Shown here: positions 1 to 10,008 of the stretch, piece by piece
Numbering within the stretch: the stretch's first letter is position 1
Layout: the number at the start of each line of letters is the position of its first letter
Assembly: GCA_013368315.1 (NCBI GenBank)
Contig: JAACJM010000004.1
Coordinates: forward strand, 124,001 to 188,000
Length of the DNA: 64,000 nt
Direction of reading: 5' to 3'
Origin: Tetrapyrgos nigripes
Taxonomy: Eukaryota; Basidiomycota; Agaricomycetes; Agaricales; Campanellaceae
Made by a program: the position numbers and the translations under genes
The notes under the pieces: model-generated
The model's input: the letters and a program-made list of their open reading frames with translations, nothing else
The model's database searches: none
Told to the model about the DNA's origin: nothing

Positions 1-32
1 GCCTTTTCCCTCCAGAGTGATAGTGACAGGCG

Positions 33-263
33 GTGGGTGATGCGAGCATCTTACTCCACAGTGAAGTTGATGGAGATATAAACGATCCTCGTTCTCTTCC
101 TTTTCGTACAGACGCAAATATGGCGGGTAGTTATGCCAAGGCAATTCAGCTGCCTCTTCTTCCATGCGTGTGGAATCTGTGGATGGACCTGGTCGTCAAG
201 GAACTCAGGCAAGACGTTGAGAAAGAGGCGAAAGAGATGCAGCTGGCGTGGTTAGCGTTATGA
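33..263 (+). other. Possible 3' coding end, unknown
   Basis: A 76-codon open frame at the very left edge reads like normal protein near its C-terminus (acidic/basic, ending KEMQLAWLAL then a stop). I do not recognise it. It could be the last exon of a gene starting outside the window, or chance. The following bases up to the repeat arm at 411 show nothing else. Confidence 0.2.
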
Positions 264-410
264 ACAAGACGTATTGCAAGCCGCCGGAGTGGACTGCTGA
301 TACCCGACGTCGGCTTGTTCACCACGTCTATTTTACGACGTCGTGCTTTGTAGGCCACTGACATCAAAGTGGCATGAAATAAAGTACCTTTTTTGTCGTT
401 TGGCCATCTA

Positions 411-603
411 TCATACATGCACCAAAAGAAAGGTCTGGGCTAGACTCGTTACCAGTCTTTCGCAAGAGTACTGATGACAGTCGATCAGTCCGTCGGCGAA
501 GCGACTGGAATAAAATCCCAATGGTCGGCCAAAATCACGTGCTTGTTTTGACTTCAACGAGATCCTGCTTCCACTTCGAAACCGAGGTGTCTTCAACTTC
601 ACC
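411..603 (-). repeat. Left inverted arm
   Basis: The reverse strand reads GAAGTTGAAGACACC, GTCAAAACAAGCACGTGA and GATCGACTGTCATCAG in the same order as the right arm at 1680-1880. The match is imperfect and contains small gaps. Confidence 0.6.
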
Positions 604-697
604 CTAAGACCTCTACTAGTATATACGCACTGTATATTATGCTACCACAACAATGTGTTCTGTTTTTTCTGCCAAAATCCGCCGCTGTTAGCTCTCT

Positions 698-1336
698 ATG
701 GCCCCACTCAATCACTTCCACCTACTCTGCAAAATTTTCACCTCCATGAGCACCCAAGGCTCCCCCAAGGTCGACGAAGCATGTCTACAGACAGCCAAAA
801 CCAGATTATGCGAAGTTTTTGACATTCCATCACTCAGAACGCATCAAGAGGCAGCCGCTCTCAATATCATTAGGGGTCAGAGTACCATTTATGATGTACC
901 TACCGGAGGCGGCAAAACACTGGCTTTCTACCTAAGCCTCTTCTATCACTGGGACCCACAGCATCCACCTAGCGCGGACCAGAAGAGCATGATCGTCGTC
1001 AGCCCGCTCAATGCACTCATGGACGCTCAGAAGAAGGCTTTGGAGGAAAGAGGGATTCCGGCAACTGCTCTCAATTCTGGAGGAGGAAAGGCCGAGGATA
1101 TCTTTGGGGTGCATCTCAGGAATGCTCTATGTGTAAATAAACTAACATATCTTCTAGAAACTCGCGGATGGGACCAAGTACATCAAGTATCGCGTCGTTT
1201 TCGTCTCGCCCGAACTTGCGCTCTCAAAGTCGTTTCACGAAACGGTTCTGCAGAGCCAGCTCTTCAAGGAGAACTGTATACAGGTCGTTATGTTGGATTT
1301 GCAAGGAGTTCATCGTCAAGCTCGATGCCGTTGAGT
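698..1336 (+). pseudogene. Truncated RecQ-like DEAD/DEAH helicase fragment
   Basis: The frame opens at 698 (an inner ATG at 746 is a likelier start) and shows a RecQ-type N-terminal helicase: a Q-motif-like stretch with RTHQEAA, the Walker A loop PTGGGKTLAFYL and motif Ia VVSPLNALM. An intron of about 49 nt (GTGCAT at about 1110 to TTCTAG at 1157, with a CTAAC branch site) leads to an exon containing VVFVSPELALS, as in RecQ. The expected DEAH box is not found: the frame runs into VVMLDLQGVH and stops near 1336. No motif IV-VI follows. Family helicases are several hundred residues longer, so this is a fragment. It lies inside the inverted arms and was probably captured by the element. Confidence 0.6.
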
Positions 1337-1521
1337 TCCTGAGGCGGGTTCAGGGCAGCAGAGGAACCCGGCACGCTTGGTGTGTCAAGTCCGGCTAGAC
1401 TCAAACGAAATGACTGGCGGCGTTCTATCGTGGAGGTAGGTTCTCCTGTCCTTGCTTTCTTACTGACCGAAGAAGAGGCTTTATATCCAGCGTCTGAATT
1501 GCGTCGTTTCGTCGGCGGCAT
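1288..1521 (-). pseudogene. Antisense basic/Ser-rich ORF fragment
   Basis: A 77-codon ORF starts MPPTKRRNSDAGYK, contains SKKARTGEP (nuclear-localisation-like) and ends in an acidic stretch. The composition looks like a genuine N-terminal region of a nuclear protein. It overlaps the end of the helicase fragment on the other strand. I do not recognise the family. Since it sits between the inverted arms, a second captured exon is likely. Confidence 0.3.
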
Positions 1522-1679
1522 GACAAAAGGGATAAGGAGGTGAAGACTCCTATTTCATATTCCTTTCGTGCATTGTTCGTGCATATCTCGGCAACGACTT
1601 CGAATTGCGCCAAGCAGAAACAAACTCGTTCTTCAGGAAGACTATATAAAGGTGTCTATGTAGTCCTACGGTTCCGTAC

Positions 1680-1880
1680 ATGAAGTTGAAAACCCCCCCC
1701 TTCGCCATCGTCGTTGAAATTTTGTCAAAGTCAAAACAAGCACGTGACTTTTCCGTGACCTGCCAGAACCCTGGGATTTATACCAGTCGCTCCGCTGGAG
1801 CTTTGATCGACTGTCATCAAACTTTCCACAGGACGGCTGGTTACGAGTCTAGGTCTGGGCTACTCTACAGGAAATCAAGC
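1680..1880 (+). repeat. Right inverted arm
   Basis: This is the counterpart of the arm at 411-603 in opposite orientation. It shares GAAGTTGAA, GTCAAAACAAGCACGTGA, CCAGTCGC and ATCGACTGTCATCA. It ends about 10 bp before the stop codon of the convergent-side epoxide hydrolase gene. Confidence 0.6.
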
Positions 1881-1890
1881 CTCCTCCTGA

Positions 1891-3673
1891 TCAAGTAGAC
1901 TCTGGCTGAAATCCATTACTCCCACTAACTACCCCAAACGCTGGTCCATGCTTCCCTTTGCCCCACTTCTTCCGTCCAAACATGTTTCTTAAATCATCGA
2001 CGAGTCTGGTAGAAGGTTGTAGGGTGAAAAACACGAAGATAAAACGCAAACGACACTGGCACGTACTCATCTGGCTTCTCATGCGCAGCGAAATGGCCTC
2101 CACTGTCGTGTTCGGATTCAAAGACTAGGTTGCCTACTGCGCGGGACCAACTGTAAGGATTACAGAAAGAAGCAGAAGAGTGATGAATATGAGTATGATT
2201 TGACGCATGAGGATTAGAACACCCACCTTTTTGGTCCATTCCCTGGCTCTTTTGGGAAGTAGGACGCTCCCATTGGGATTCGGGGTGGGTTCTTGGCTGA
2301 TCCAGTAGGGCCATCCGGACTATGCGTCACTTCGTAGTAAATCCTCAAGGATGCCGCAGGTCCAGCTCTGGAGAAGTAGTACATTGATACCCATGTAAGG
2401 ACTAGAGCAGATCTAGGGTCAGCTTCAGTACAAAAAGCTTGAATTTGGAATATCCACATACACACCTTCATCGTCAGTCCAAGGATATGCATCCGTCCAG
2501 GTGATCAACTTTTCATAAATCCATGCCAACAACCCCACGGGCGAGTCGCTCAATGAGTAACCCAGAGTCTGCGGTTGAGAAGCTTGCTGAGCAAAGTATC
2601 CTCTTCCTTCCCGGTCAAACTTTATGCGTCGTTCTCTTTCCGCTTTTCCGGCGGCGGTGAAGGGTTCGAAGAGGGATTGGACGTAGAGTATGGGATGGGA
2701 AGTGAAATTTGGGGGAGTACCACTAGAAATCGAATCGGAGGTGAGAGAGTTAGGGAAAGATGAGTGTTGCGGTTAACTCACCCAGGCATGTTTGTGTGCC
2801 ACGCTTTGAGGTGCTTTCCTCCGTAAATTTGAGCCATTGTGTAGGTAATCTAGAATAAAGAAGAAGCTTTCAACAGGATTATGTAGTTGAAGAAAGACTC
2901 TTCCTACAAGACGACCCCAGTCCCCGGCTTGAGTCACTGCAGAGGAGCGATCAGGTTCAGAAATCAGGTTGAGAAATGGCAAGTACTCATAGATACCACT
3001 TACCGTACTCGTCATATCCAAGAGCAAGCATCAGCTTGTTGCCAATCTAGAATCGACGTTAATGACGCGTGTAGCACTATGTAGTCAACTGTCAAATCCT
3101 CACCTCCGCATAATGCTTTGCAGCAAACCCAGACTTCTTAGGAGCCTCAGAGAAACCATACCCCGGTAAACTAAACGCAACGACGTGGAAGCTAGGAAAA
3201 TCTCCATTCTCAGAGGTTTGTACCAGCAATGGCAATATCTTCTGTACGTCAGTGATGCTGCTGGGCCCTGTTTGTACAAGGTAGTCAGTAAGGGGAGAGA
3301 AAGAGTAATATAGCACGATTGGAGACACACATCCATGAACGAAAAGCAACGGTATAGCAGTCTCCAAAGTACTCCTCTTGTGCACGTAGTGGATGTTCAG
3401 ACGTCCATGCTCCATAACCTCGATGTCCCTCGTGAACTGAGGCAGCTCTTCATTCAGTTTCTTCTCTTCCGCCCTCCAGTCGAATCCATCCTTCCACCTC
3501 GCTACAAGACGTTTCATGTCGGCCAAAGGAACACCATAGCGCCATTCAACGTCTTCCAGTTCATCGGGGAAAGTGACGAGGTCGAGTTTCTTGCGTAGCA
3601 GGTCAAGCTGTGAATCAAGTACTGATATTTTAAAGGGAGTTTCGGTGTTGGACGCGCTAGTTGTTTGAGACAT
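1891..3673 (-). CDS. Epoxide hydrolase (microsomal/EPHX1 type)
   Basis: An alpha/beta-hydrolase that opens epoxides to diols. Joining about eight exons gives a protein of about 424 residues, normal for fungal members. Residues 1-115 form the EHN N-terminal domain. The oxyanion-hole motif HGWP is created exactly across an intron (donor near 3323). Then come GYGFSEAPKK, the nucleophile motif GDWG (Asp near 189), KAWHTNMPG, and GGHFAAHEKPDE, which carries the catalytic His near 378. The last exon, rich in Lys, ends FQPEST before the stop at 1891. The start at 3673 (MSQTTSAS) is the first ATG before the EHN domain. No signal peptide is visible. All splice junctions keep frame, so the gene looks functional. 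Substrate cannot be inferred; detoxification or oxylipin metabolism are the usual roles. Confidence 0.88.
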
Positions 3674-4250
3674 TGGGCGGAGGGTAGTGAATTAGAAGGT
3701 TGACTTGAGTAATCCTTTGCACCCATTTCCTTCCTCTTATAAGTCGTTATCCAGTACGGCAATCACCCAGGCTCATATTGAGGAGAAGACCAATAGATTG
3801 GAAGACGGAGGGGAGTCAGTCTGAGTCAGTCGCTTAAACCGCGTCTTAATTAGCCCAAGTTCTGAGAATCTGCATTAGTAAGTGCCTTCGTGAACAGAAC
3901 AGATGGACAATGGACGAATTGCGACCCTGCTGGCGAACTCCACATTTCCCCCCAGACAATTTCCGTGATTTCGGCGTTCGAGGAGCCAATATTGATTCTT
4001 GATAAAATGGGTAAGCGTCAAGAGGATACTTAATTGCTGTTGCGTGCATAGCGAACTGAATGGTCTGTGTGTAGACCTGTTTTGAAGGCCAAGACAGTTA
4101 TGTTGGTGTCGGAGAAGTCAGAACTTGTACAATAGCCGGTTGCAATTGCTGTATTTTTTCGGTGCCCATATGTGTAAACTATGTACAGTATATACTACTT
4201 AACAAGCAAAAAGAAGTCCATTTGACAATGTTACAAAAACTGACTGAAAC
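3674..4250. other. Intergenic, promoter of epoxide hydrolase
   Basis: No convincing gene. Short ORFs (for example 3846-4049 minus) have no family features. It holds the 5' region of the epoxide hydrolase and the 3' region of the kinase gene, both on the minus strand. Confidence 0.5.
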
Positions 4251-7200
4251 TCAGTACAGAGTCTGCCTTACTCGGTATTCTCTCCAAGCATCCAACAGAC
4301 TACTATCGTTCCAAGATATAGCATGACTTGATAACCGAGCGAGATTGTCCAACGACGGAGGCTGAACGTTGGGAATCTTGGGGTCCATGTTCTGATATCC
4401 GAACTGGTACTGGCCGTGGCTGAGTTCGTCCATGACAAGTTGCTGCTTTAGCGGAGGGGTAGTGGTTTCCTCGTTAGTCCCATCCAGGGTTGGCGATAGC
4501 GGCCGCCAGCGATTAACCCTACGGAACTTCTCACTTGGGGGACGATCCTCGTTTGGCGATGGGGAAAGAAATTGGAAAGATGGGTCGAGGCGCTGCTCGT
4601 TTGGAGATTGAGACTTCCCCGACTGGGGCGGTTGCTGCTGCTCCATTTGGTGTCCTCCTGGCGTGTAATGGATTGGTAGACTGGCTCGCCTGTCAAGGGT
4701 GTCAAAGAACGAAACATCGGTGCTTGTGTCCCAAGATATATGTGAAGGCTGAGAGGTGGAATAACCTTGAAAGGGAACTACATTAGCGTCCTTTGCCAAG
4801 CCACCCCAAACAGCATCCTCCCGGTGTTGTGCCACCATCTCCGGAGAACTCTCTGATGAGACTTGTGGTACAGCGGAAATGGATCCTTCACCGACATGTC
4901 CTGCACCTTGTGCTGGGTCTGACCAACTGGAGAATGAGGGTAGAACAGGATGGTTCTCGGAGGAATTGAAAAGACCGTCTACTTCCGAGAGGTGAACATC
5001 TGACATGGATGTTACAACGATATCCCCTTCCCCAAAGTTTGTGGAAGCAGCCTCGTAAGTGAATGGTGGAGCAAACGAACCAAATTCTGGATGGTTACCA
5101 AGCCAATTTTCCGAGGGTAGAACAGGATGGTTTCCGAAGGAATTGAAAAGACCGCCTACTTCCGAGAGCTGGACATCTGGCTTGGATGGTACAGCGATAT
5201 CCCCTTCCCCAAATTCTGTGGAAGCAGCCTCATCAGTGAATGATGAAGCAAACGAACCAAATTCTGGATGGCTGATGGTACGAGACGACGACGACACCTC
5301 TCTTTCTCTCTCTCTCTCGCCCATCCGTCTCCTCCTGCGAACATTTTGATGCAACTCGGAATTCAGAGAATGTGTTGTTGGTACTGCCGTCTTATAAGAC
5401 AGATCCTCTGAATGAGACCTCTTGAGGAGTCGATCATGATCGTCGATACGAGCTTGTTCATCATCATCCCTCATTCCAACTAACCATCACATTAGTCAAA
5501 CACCATGACTTTGTGGATCGCAAAACTTTTGACTTACAAGTTGTACTAGTAGGCAGCGAGTCCATCTCATCAGCCCATGATCCTGAAGCTTTAGGATGAT
5601 TCTGTAAATGCAATATGAAAGAAAAGTGAAACAAGATACTCACATTCGTTGGCGAAGAATTCATTAGAACTCATCGTCTGTGTTATCTTCCGCCTTTTGA
5701 TTCCATTCGGCGCATCAGGTGGCTCCTCCGCAGGTCTCTTGAGCGCCGAAGATGCGTTTGGCGTCTGCTGTGATGACGCAGACCAAGCACCTGTCGAGGA
5801 AGGGACAGCAGAATCGAAAAACGGAACGGTGCCCTCGTCAATAAAGCGTGCCTGCGTGGAAGACGATGGACGCTGAGAATATTCAGCACTAATTGCTGGG
5901 GAAATCGGCCTTGGCATGGTTGGCTTTACATTGGAAACTCCAGCATCATCAGGAGAGACTTGAACCATGTCAGAGCTTCCACTGGCAGAAAAAGCATCAT
6001 AGATAACTGGGATCGACGACTCCACAGTGTACCTGGCAGCATGTCGTAATGAGGGTGGAGAGGCGGACGGGACATGATTTGGAATGACTGTTGATTTGGA
6101 CTCTTTCACCTCCACTTCCTCTTCTTCCACTGTTAAGAAACATTCCACAGTTGGGGAGCACATAGACTTGAGCGCCTTAACGACCTCAACAGCCGAAAGC
6201 CTTTCGGTTAAACGCTCTGACCAACATCGTTGGATCAACGTCCAGACCTCGTCTGAGCAATCTGAGGGTCTAGCAGGCCTATTGCCTTTGAGAACTTGTA
6301 TCATGACGTGTAGATCCATTTTGTACTCTGGGAACGGGGGTCGACCGGTGAGTACCTGAACGAGCCAATGAGCCAATGAGCCAATAAGCGACAATGTATT
6401 TGTGTTTCTTATTACGAAATGAAACACCCACCTCAACGATTGTACACGCAAACGCATATATATCCCTCGTCTTCGAGCCAGCCAAGTCTGTATGAACAGA
6501 ATCGGGATTTATCAACTCTGGAGCCAACCAGCGAATGGAGCCACGGTTGTTTGCGCTACTGGTGATGCTGTGAGACTGCGTCTGGGTTTCTATCATTGAG
6601 AGACCGAAATCAGCGAGACGGCAGTGCAAATCGTCGGATATGAGGACGTTGGACTGGTGGTGATGTCAAGGTCAGCTTTAAGCTTTGCAGTACAAGCAAT
6701 GACTTACTTACACCTTTAATGTCACCGTGAATAACAGGTGGATCTAGTCCATGCAAATAGTTGAGGCCTTCCGCGATTTCTGTTATCTGCGACGAAGAGA
6801 CATCAGTACACAATTTACGGGGCCAGTACGGTGGTGGTCAAACTTTACCAAGCCAATTTTCCTATCAACACTCGACTCACTGGCAGACTTGCGAAGAAAG
6901 GACCCAATATCACCGTTAGACATCCAAGGCGAGATGATACAGTAGCTTGGCTGAAACAGCTCCATGTTGACACCGTATAAGGGTAGAATGTGTTGATGAT
7001 GGAGTTGTTTCCAGATGAGGACTTCATTGCTCAGGTCCTGTGTTTTTTTTTTCCTTAGACGATATACCCACTTGCATGTTGACAAGACCATACGCACCTT
7101 GAACAGTTTACTTCTATCACTTGACGAAGTAAAAATACGGAGGACCTTCAGACACACCAATCTCCCGTTTCGTCTTCCTTTCCAGATATCCTATGCATGC

Positions 7201-8066
7201 ATACACGCAATTCCAATGAGCTGAAAGGTTGGGAAGAGCATAACGAATCAACTCACCGCAAACCCACCTCCCGTTATGGGATGTTGTCCTTCTCGGGTAA
7301 TGTCATGAACGACGATGGAAGGAGGCAGAGCCTCATGACGTTTATTGAGCAATCTCATGCATTGTATCAATTTTCTCCTAAGCGAGGAGTCGACTGGATC
7401 ACTTTCTAGTCGCTGTAAAGGAGTCGCAAGAAGAGATTATTAGCACAGGTATTCTTATAAAATAAAAATACGCACATGCTGCAACAGTTCCATCACGTAT
7501 GGTGCCCAATGTTCCCCGACGGCTTGTATACGGCTCCAGAATGCGTCCTCTTCGAGTTCTTGTGAGCTCCATATAGGCCCAGCATGAAGAACTTGTTCAG
7601 GAGAGATAGCATGTATCACGGCGGTCCGAGTCTCGCAACAACGACTTGACCCGCTTTCTCCATTCCTTCCTTTAGCATAGACTGCCACAACACAGTCTAC
7701 CTCCGGCCTGTTCACACGACATATGATTCTGAGCTGTTCTTGCAAATGTCCTTTGGCTGCGTCTCTTTTCTTCAAAAGCGAATTGATGTCTCGAAGCAAC
7801 CGAGGCTTTCGACAAAGCATTTTAGAGCATTGAAGAACGAGGTCTGTGGATTCCACTCTGCTCAACAGAACATTATCAGGTCCCTGTCGTCTCGAAAAAT
7901 AAGCAGTACTAGCACCCCTCTCTACTTACCTCCCACACCACCAATTCGTTATCAATCCCAGTAACTGCTCGTATTGCTTTGGTCTCCCTTCCTCTACAAA
8001 GTGCTCCTCCAAGGACTTTAAACAACTTTTACAAGACTCCTCCGTTGTCCATATCTTGTTGACCAT
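4251..8066 (-). CDS. TKL-like protein kinase with long Ser-rich tail
   Basis: Exons were read from 8066 (MVNKIWTTEESCKSC) to the stop at 4251. An N-terminal region of about 230 residues has no recognised domain and ends IVVHDITREGQHPITG. The kinase domain follows: GGFADIWKG loop across an intron, catalytic Lys in VCLKVLR, IIHGD-type catalytic loop (VIHGDIKGSNVL), DFGLS, RWLAPEL and the C-lobe RPPFPEY. HGD instead of HRD is common in agaricomycete TKL kinases and suggests altered activation, not loss of activity, since Asp, DFG and Lys are present. A tail of several hundred residues holds an NLS-like KRRKI, an imperfect repeat of about 59 residues and a Glu-Arg run. At least nine short introns. 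Substrate and pathway are unknown. Confidence 0.8.
4919..5275 (-). repeat. Coding tandem duplication, 177-bp unit
   Basis: Two adjacent copies of a 177-bp unit lie in the kinase tail: CAAATTCTGG occurs at 5081 and again at 5258. Each unit encodes about 59 residues beginning HPEFGSFA, with EAAST.FGEGDI and NHPVLPS in both. The period is a multiple of three, so frame is kept. Confidence 0.8.
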
Positions 8067-8829
8067 ATCGGGTAATGTTAGCTGTGGACTTGGCAATGGT
8101 AGATGTGTCGCAGTCGGGAGGTGTATCGGTATTGGTATCGGCGTCGGTAAGCGTCAACGTCGGATCCAACAGGTTCCTCATTGTCGTGGTCGACACTGAC
8201 GCCATAGAAAGGGAAATGAGATGGTGTGTAGTAAGGATGCAGTGTAGCTGTTCATCATGCTATTGAAACTTTCCAAGAGACAGCGCTGGATAGCTGTGCA
8301 ACATTTCACTGGAATTTCTTTTTTGGAGGATTTCTTTCAATTTGCGTAAACCTGGGTCGTTGCAAGCTTGTTTTCGTCGACCCGCCGTGAGTGTTTATTC
8401 CCTCTTAATGCCTACACATAGGGAACTGTTGAGCTTTTCCCCCCCTGCTTTTGAACAATTTTCTTCTGTACTTACATCTTGAGGGGGGACACCCCACCTT
8501 GAGTCTTGAGTCTTGACTCGGTGTTCACTACTCAAAGATGACAGAACTTAAGCTTTGGGTTGTCAAGAAATACATATCTATCCATTTCAAGTTTACTAGA
8601 TACACTGTATGTTATGTACTGCCTACGTATATGATACTTTCACACAAAGATACAACAAAAGGATCAACTGCCAACGAAAACGACACCCATGACCGTATAA
8701 CATACCCGTAACCACAGTGCCAATGTCGTCCATCTTGACTGGCTCGGTCAACCATGAACTTCCCCGCCCCCTCCCTCGCCAACACCGATCATCAGCAGCC
8801 AATCACCTCGTACTGAGACTACGGAGGCC
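8067..8829. other. Intergenic; GATACC-type short repeats
   Basis: 8075-8200 contains imperfect short repeats (GTATCGGTATTGGTATCGG) upstream of the kinase start. Around 8500 there is a small imperfect repeat of TGAGTCT. No gene was seen between 8280 and 8829. Confidence 0.4.
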
Positions 8830-9821
8830 TCACCTAGGCCTTCGAAGCACCCAACGACGTGACAGCTCCAGCTCGCGAATGGCATCCTCTACGAATGAGG
8901 TAGCGTGGAAGTGGGATATAAAGGGGTAGGGTGGGGAAGATGTCGGGACATGGGGAATCACAACCGTTTCGAAATCCTCACTCATATATTCGGCTATAAC
9001 GCCTACGTACAGGTGTTTGTCATTTCCCGTATCCACGACCTGTGTAAACTTGGTGAATTTCCATCCCTTGGGTACAGTGCCGTCGATGCGGACTATGCCT
9101 CCATGGCCGTGGGCTTCTCCCCCCTCTTCTCCTGTACCCCGCAAATCAAACTCAATCCGACTAAAATCAAACCCAAGCCCAATTCCGAGTGCTTTGGTAA
9201 CCGCTTCCTTCAACGTCCAGATCCAATAAAAATGTTCTAAACCTCGTGAGGTGTCGAAAGACTTTCTGATGTGAGGAGGGGGTATGAGGAGGGATTGTTC
9301 GAGGGGGGTTAGCTAGATGACACGACGCGTTAGTACGAGTAAGTACACAGAAGAAAGAACGTACCTGCTCCGCAAATATGGGTACAAAAGACCAATAGGT
9401 ATCATGCCTCCCAGGCAAGGCAACCTTCATAACATCAATGCCAATAGACCCAGCCTCTGCTGCTGTTTGTTTGACGCCATTTATGGGTGGAGGTATCTTT
9501 GTCTTTCCCTCGGTGAAAAGCCATAACAACAAAGTGGTTATCATGGGATATGTTGTAGGTTATGGAGATATTGGGATGGGAGATGTATGGCTTTCCAGCG
9601 TCTGTCTTGTGAAAGACGACTTTGGAGGGATGGATGGCGTGTTGCCGAAGGAGTAAGAGCCTCGGAAGGAGATTTGATATGAGGGATCTAACGGCGTCTT
9701 CTCTTTTGAAGAACTTTGTGCATTTGATGCGAGCGTCTTGATCCAAAAACTGCAAAGCCTTTGAGTAGAGATCGTCTGAGAATCCGAGGGGGTTGTATTG
9801 GACTGCCCAGACTTGCGTCAT
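8830..9821 (-). CDS. 4'-phosphopantetheinyl transferase, possible frameshift
   Basis: Transfers 4'-phosphopantetheine from CoA to a conserved Ser of carrier proteins (fatty-acid, polyketide or lysine-biosynthesis synthases). It starts at 9821 (MTQVWAVQYNPLGFSD). Visible motifs are the N-terminal KFFKREDAVRSL, ITYNISHDNHFV, the metal-binding IGIDVMKV, and the signature FYWIWTLKEAVTKALG in the exon after a 50-nt intron (about 9313-9363). It ends ELSRRWVLRRPR at 8830. Between VVMAF (about 9515) and IGIDVM (about 9450) the reading frame changes with no convincing intron. A one-base indel near the TTTT run would join the halves smoothly. This is either a base-call error or an inactivating mutation. 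Length about 310 residues, as expected for fungal Sfp/LYS5-like enzymes. Confidence 0.8.
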
Positions 9822-10008
9822 GAGAGGCACACAAACAAACGCAAACAACGCGAACAATGGAATTTCAAAATTCATTGTTCGTTTTGAAATGCATTGTCTG
9901 TTTTCATTGTTCGTTCATCTTAAAAACAATGCGATTTCTGAAGAATTCGGTATCATCGCAGTGCGATTCACTTCTAACGACCGTCTACTACTGTATCCTT
10001 AGCACCTT

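Larger units (their letters stand above)
411..1880. mobile_element. Inverted-arm element carrying gene fragments
   Basis: Two arms of about 190-200 bp lie in opposite orientation (411-603 and 1680-1880) and flank about 1.1 kb. Read on its own strand, each arm begins GAAGTTGAA, passes through GTCAAAACAAGCACGTGA, then CCAGTCGC and GATCGACTGTCATCA. The arms are clearly related but diverged. Between them are the start of a RecQ-like helicase (+) and an antisense ORF rich in basic residues (-). The layout resembles a non-autonomous element that has captured host gene pieces (Pack-type), but no transposase or target-site duplication was identified. Confidence 0.5.
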
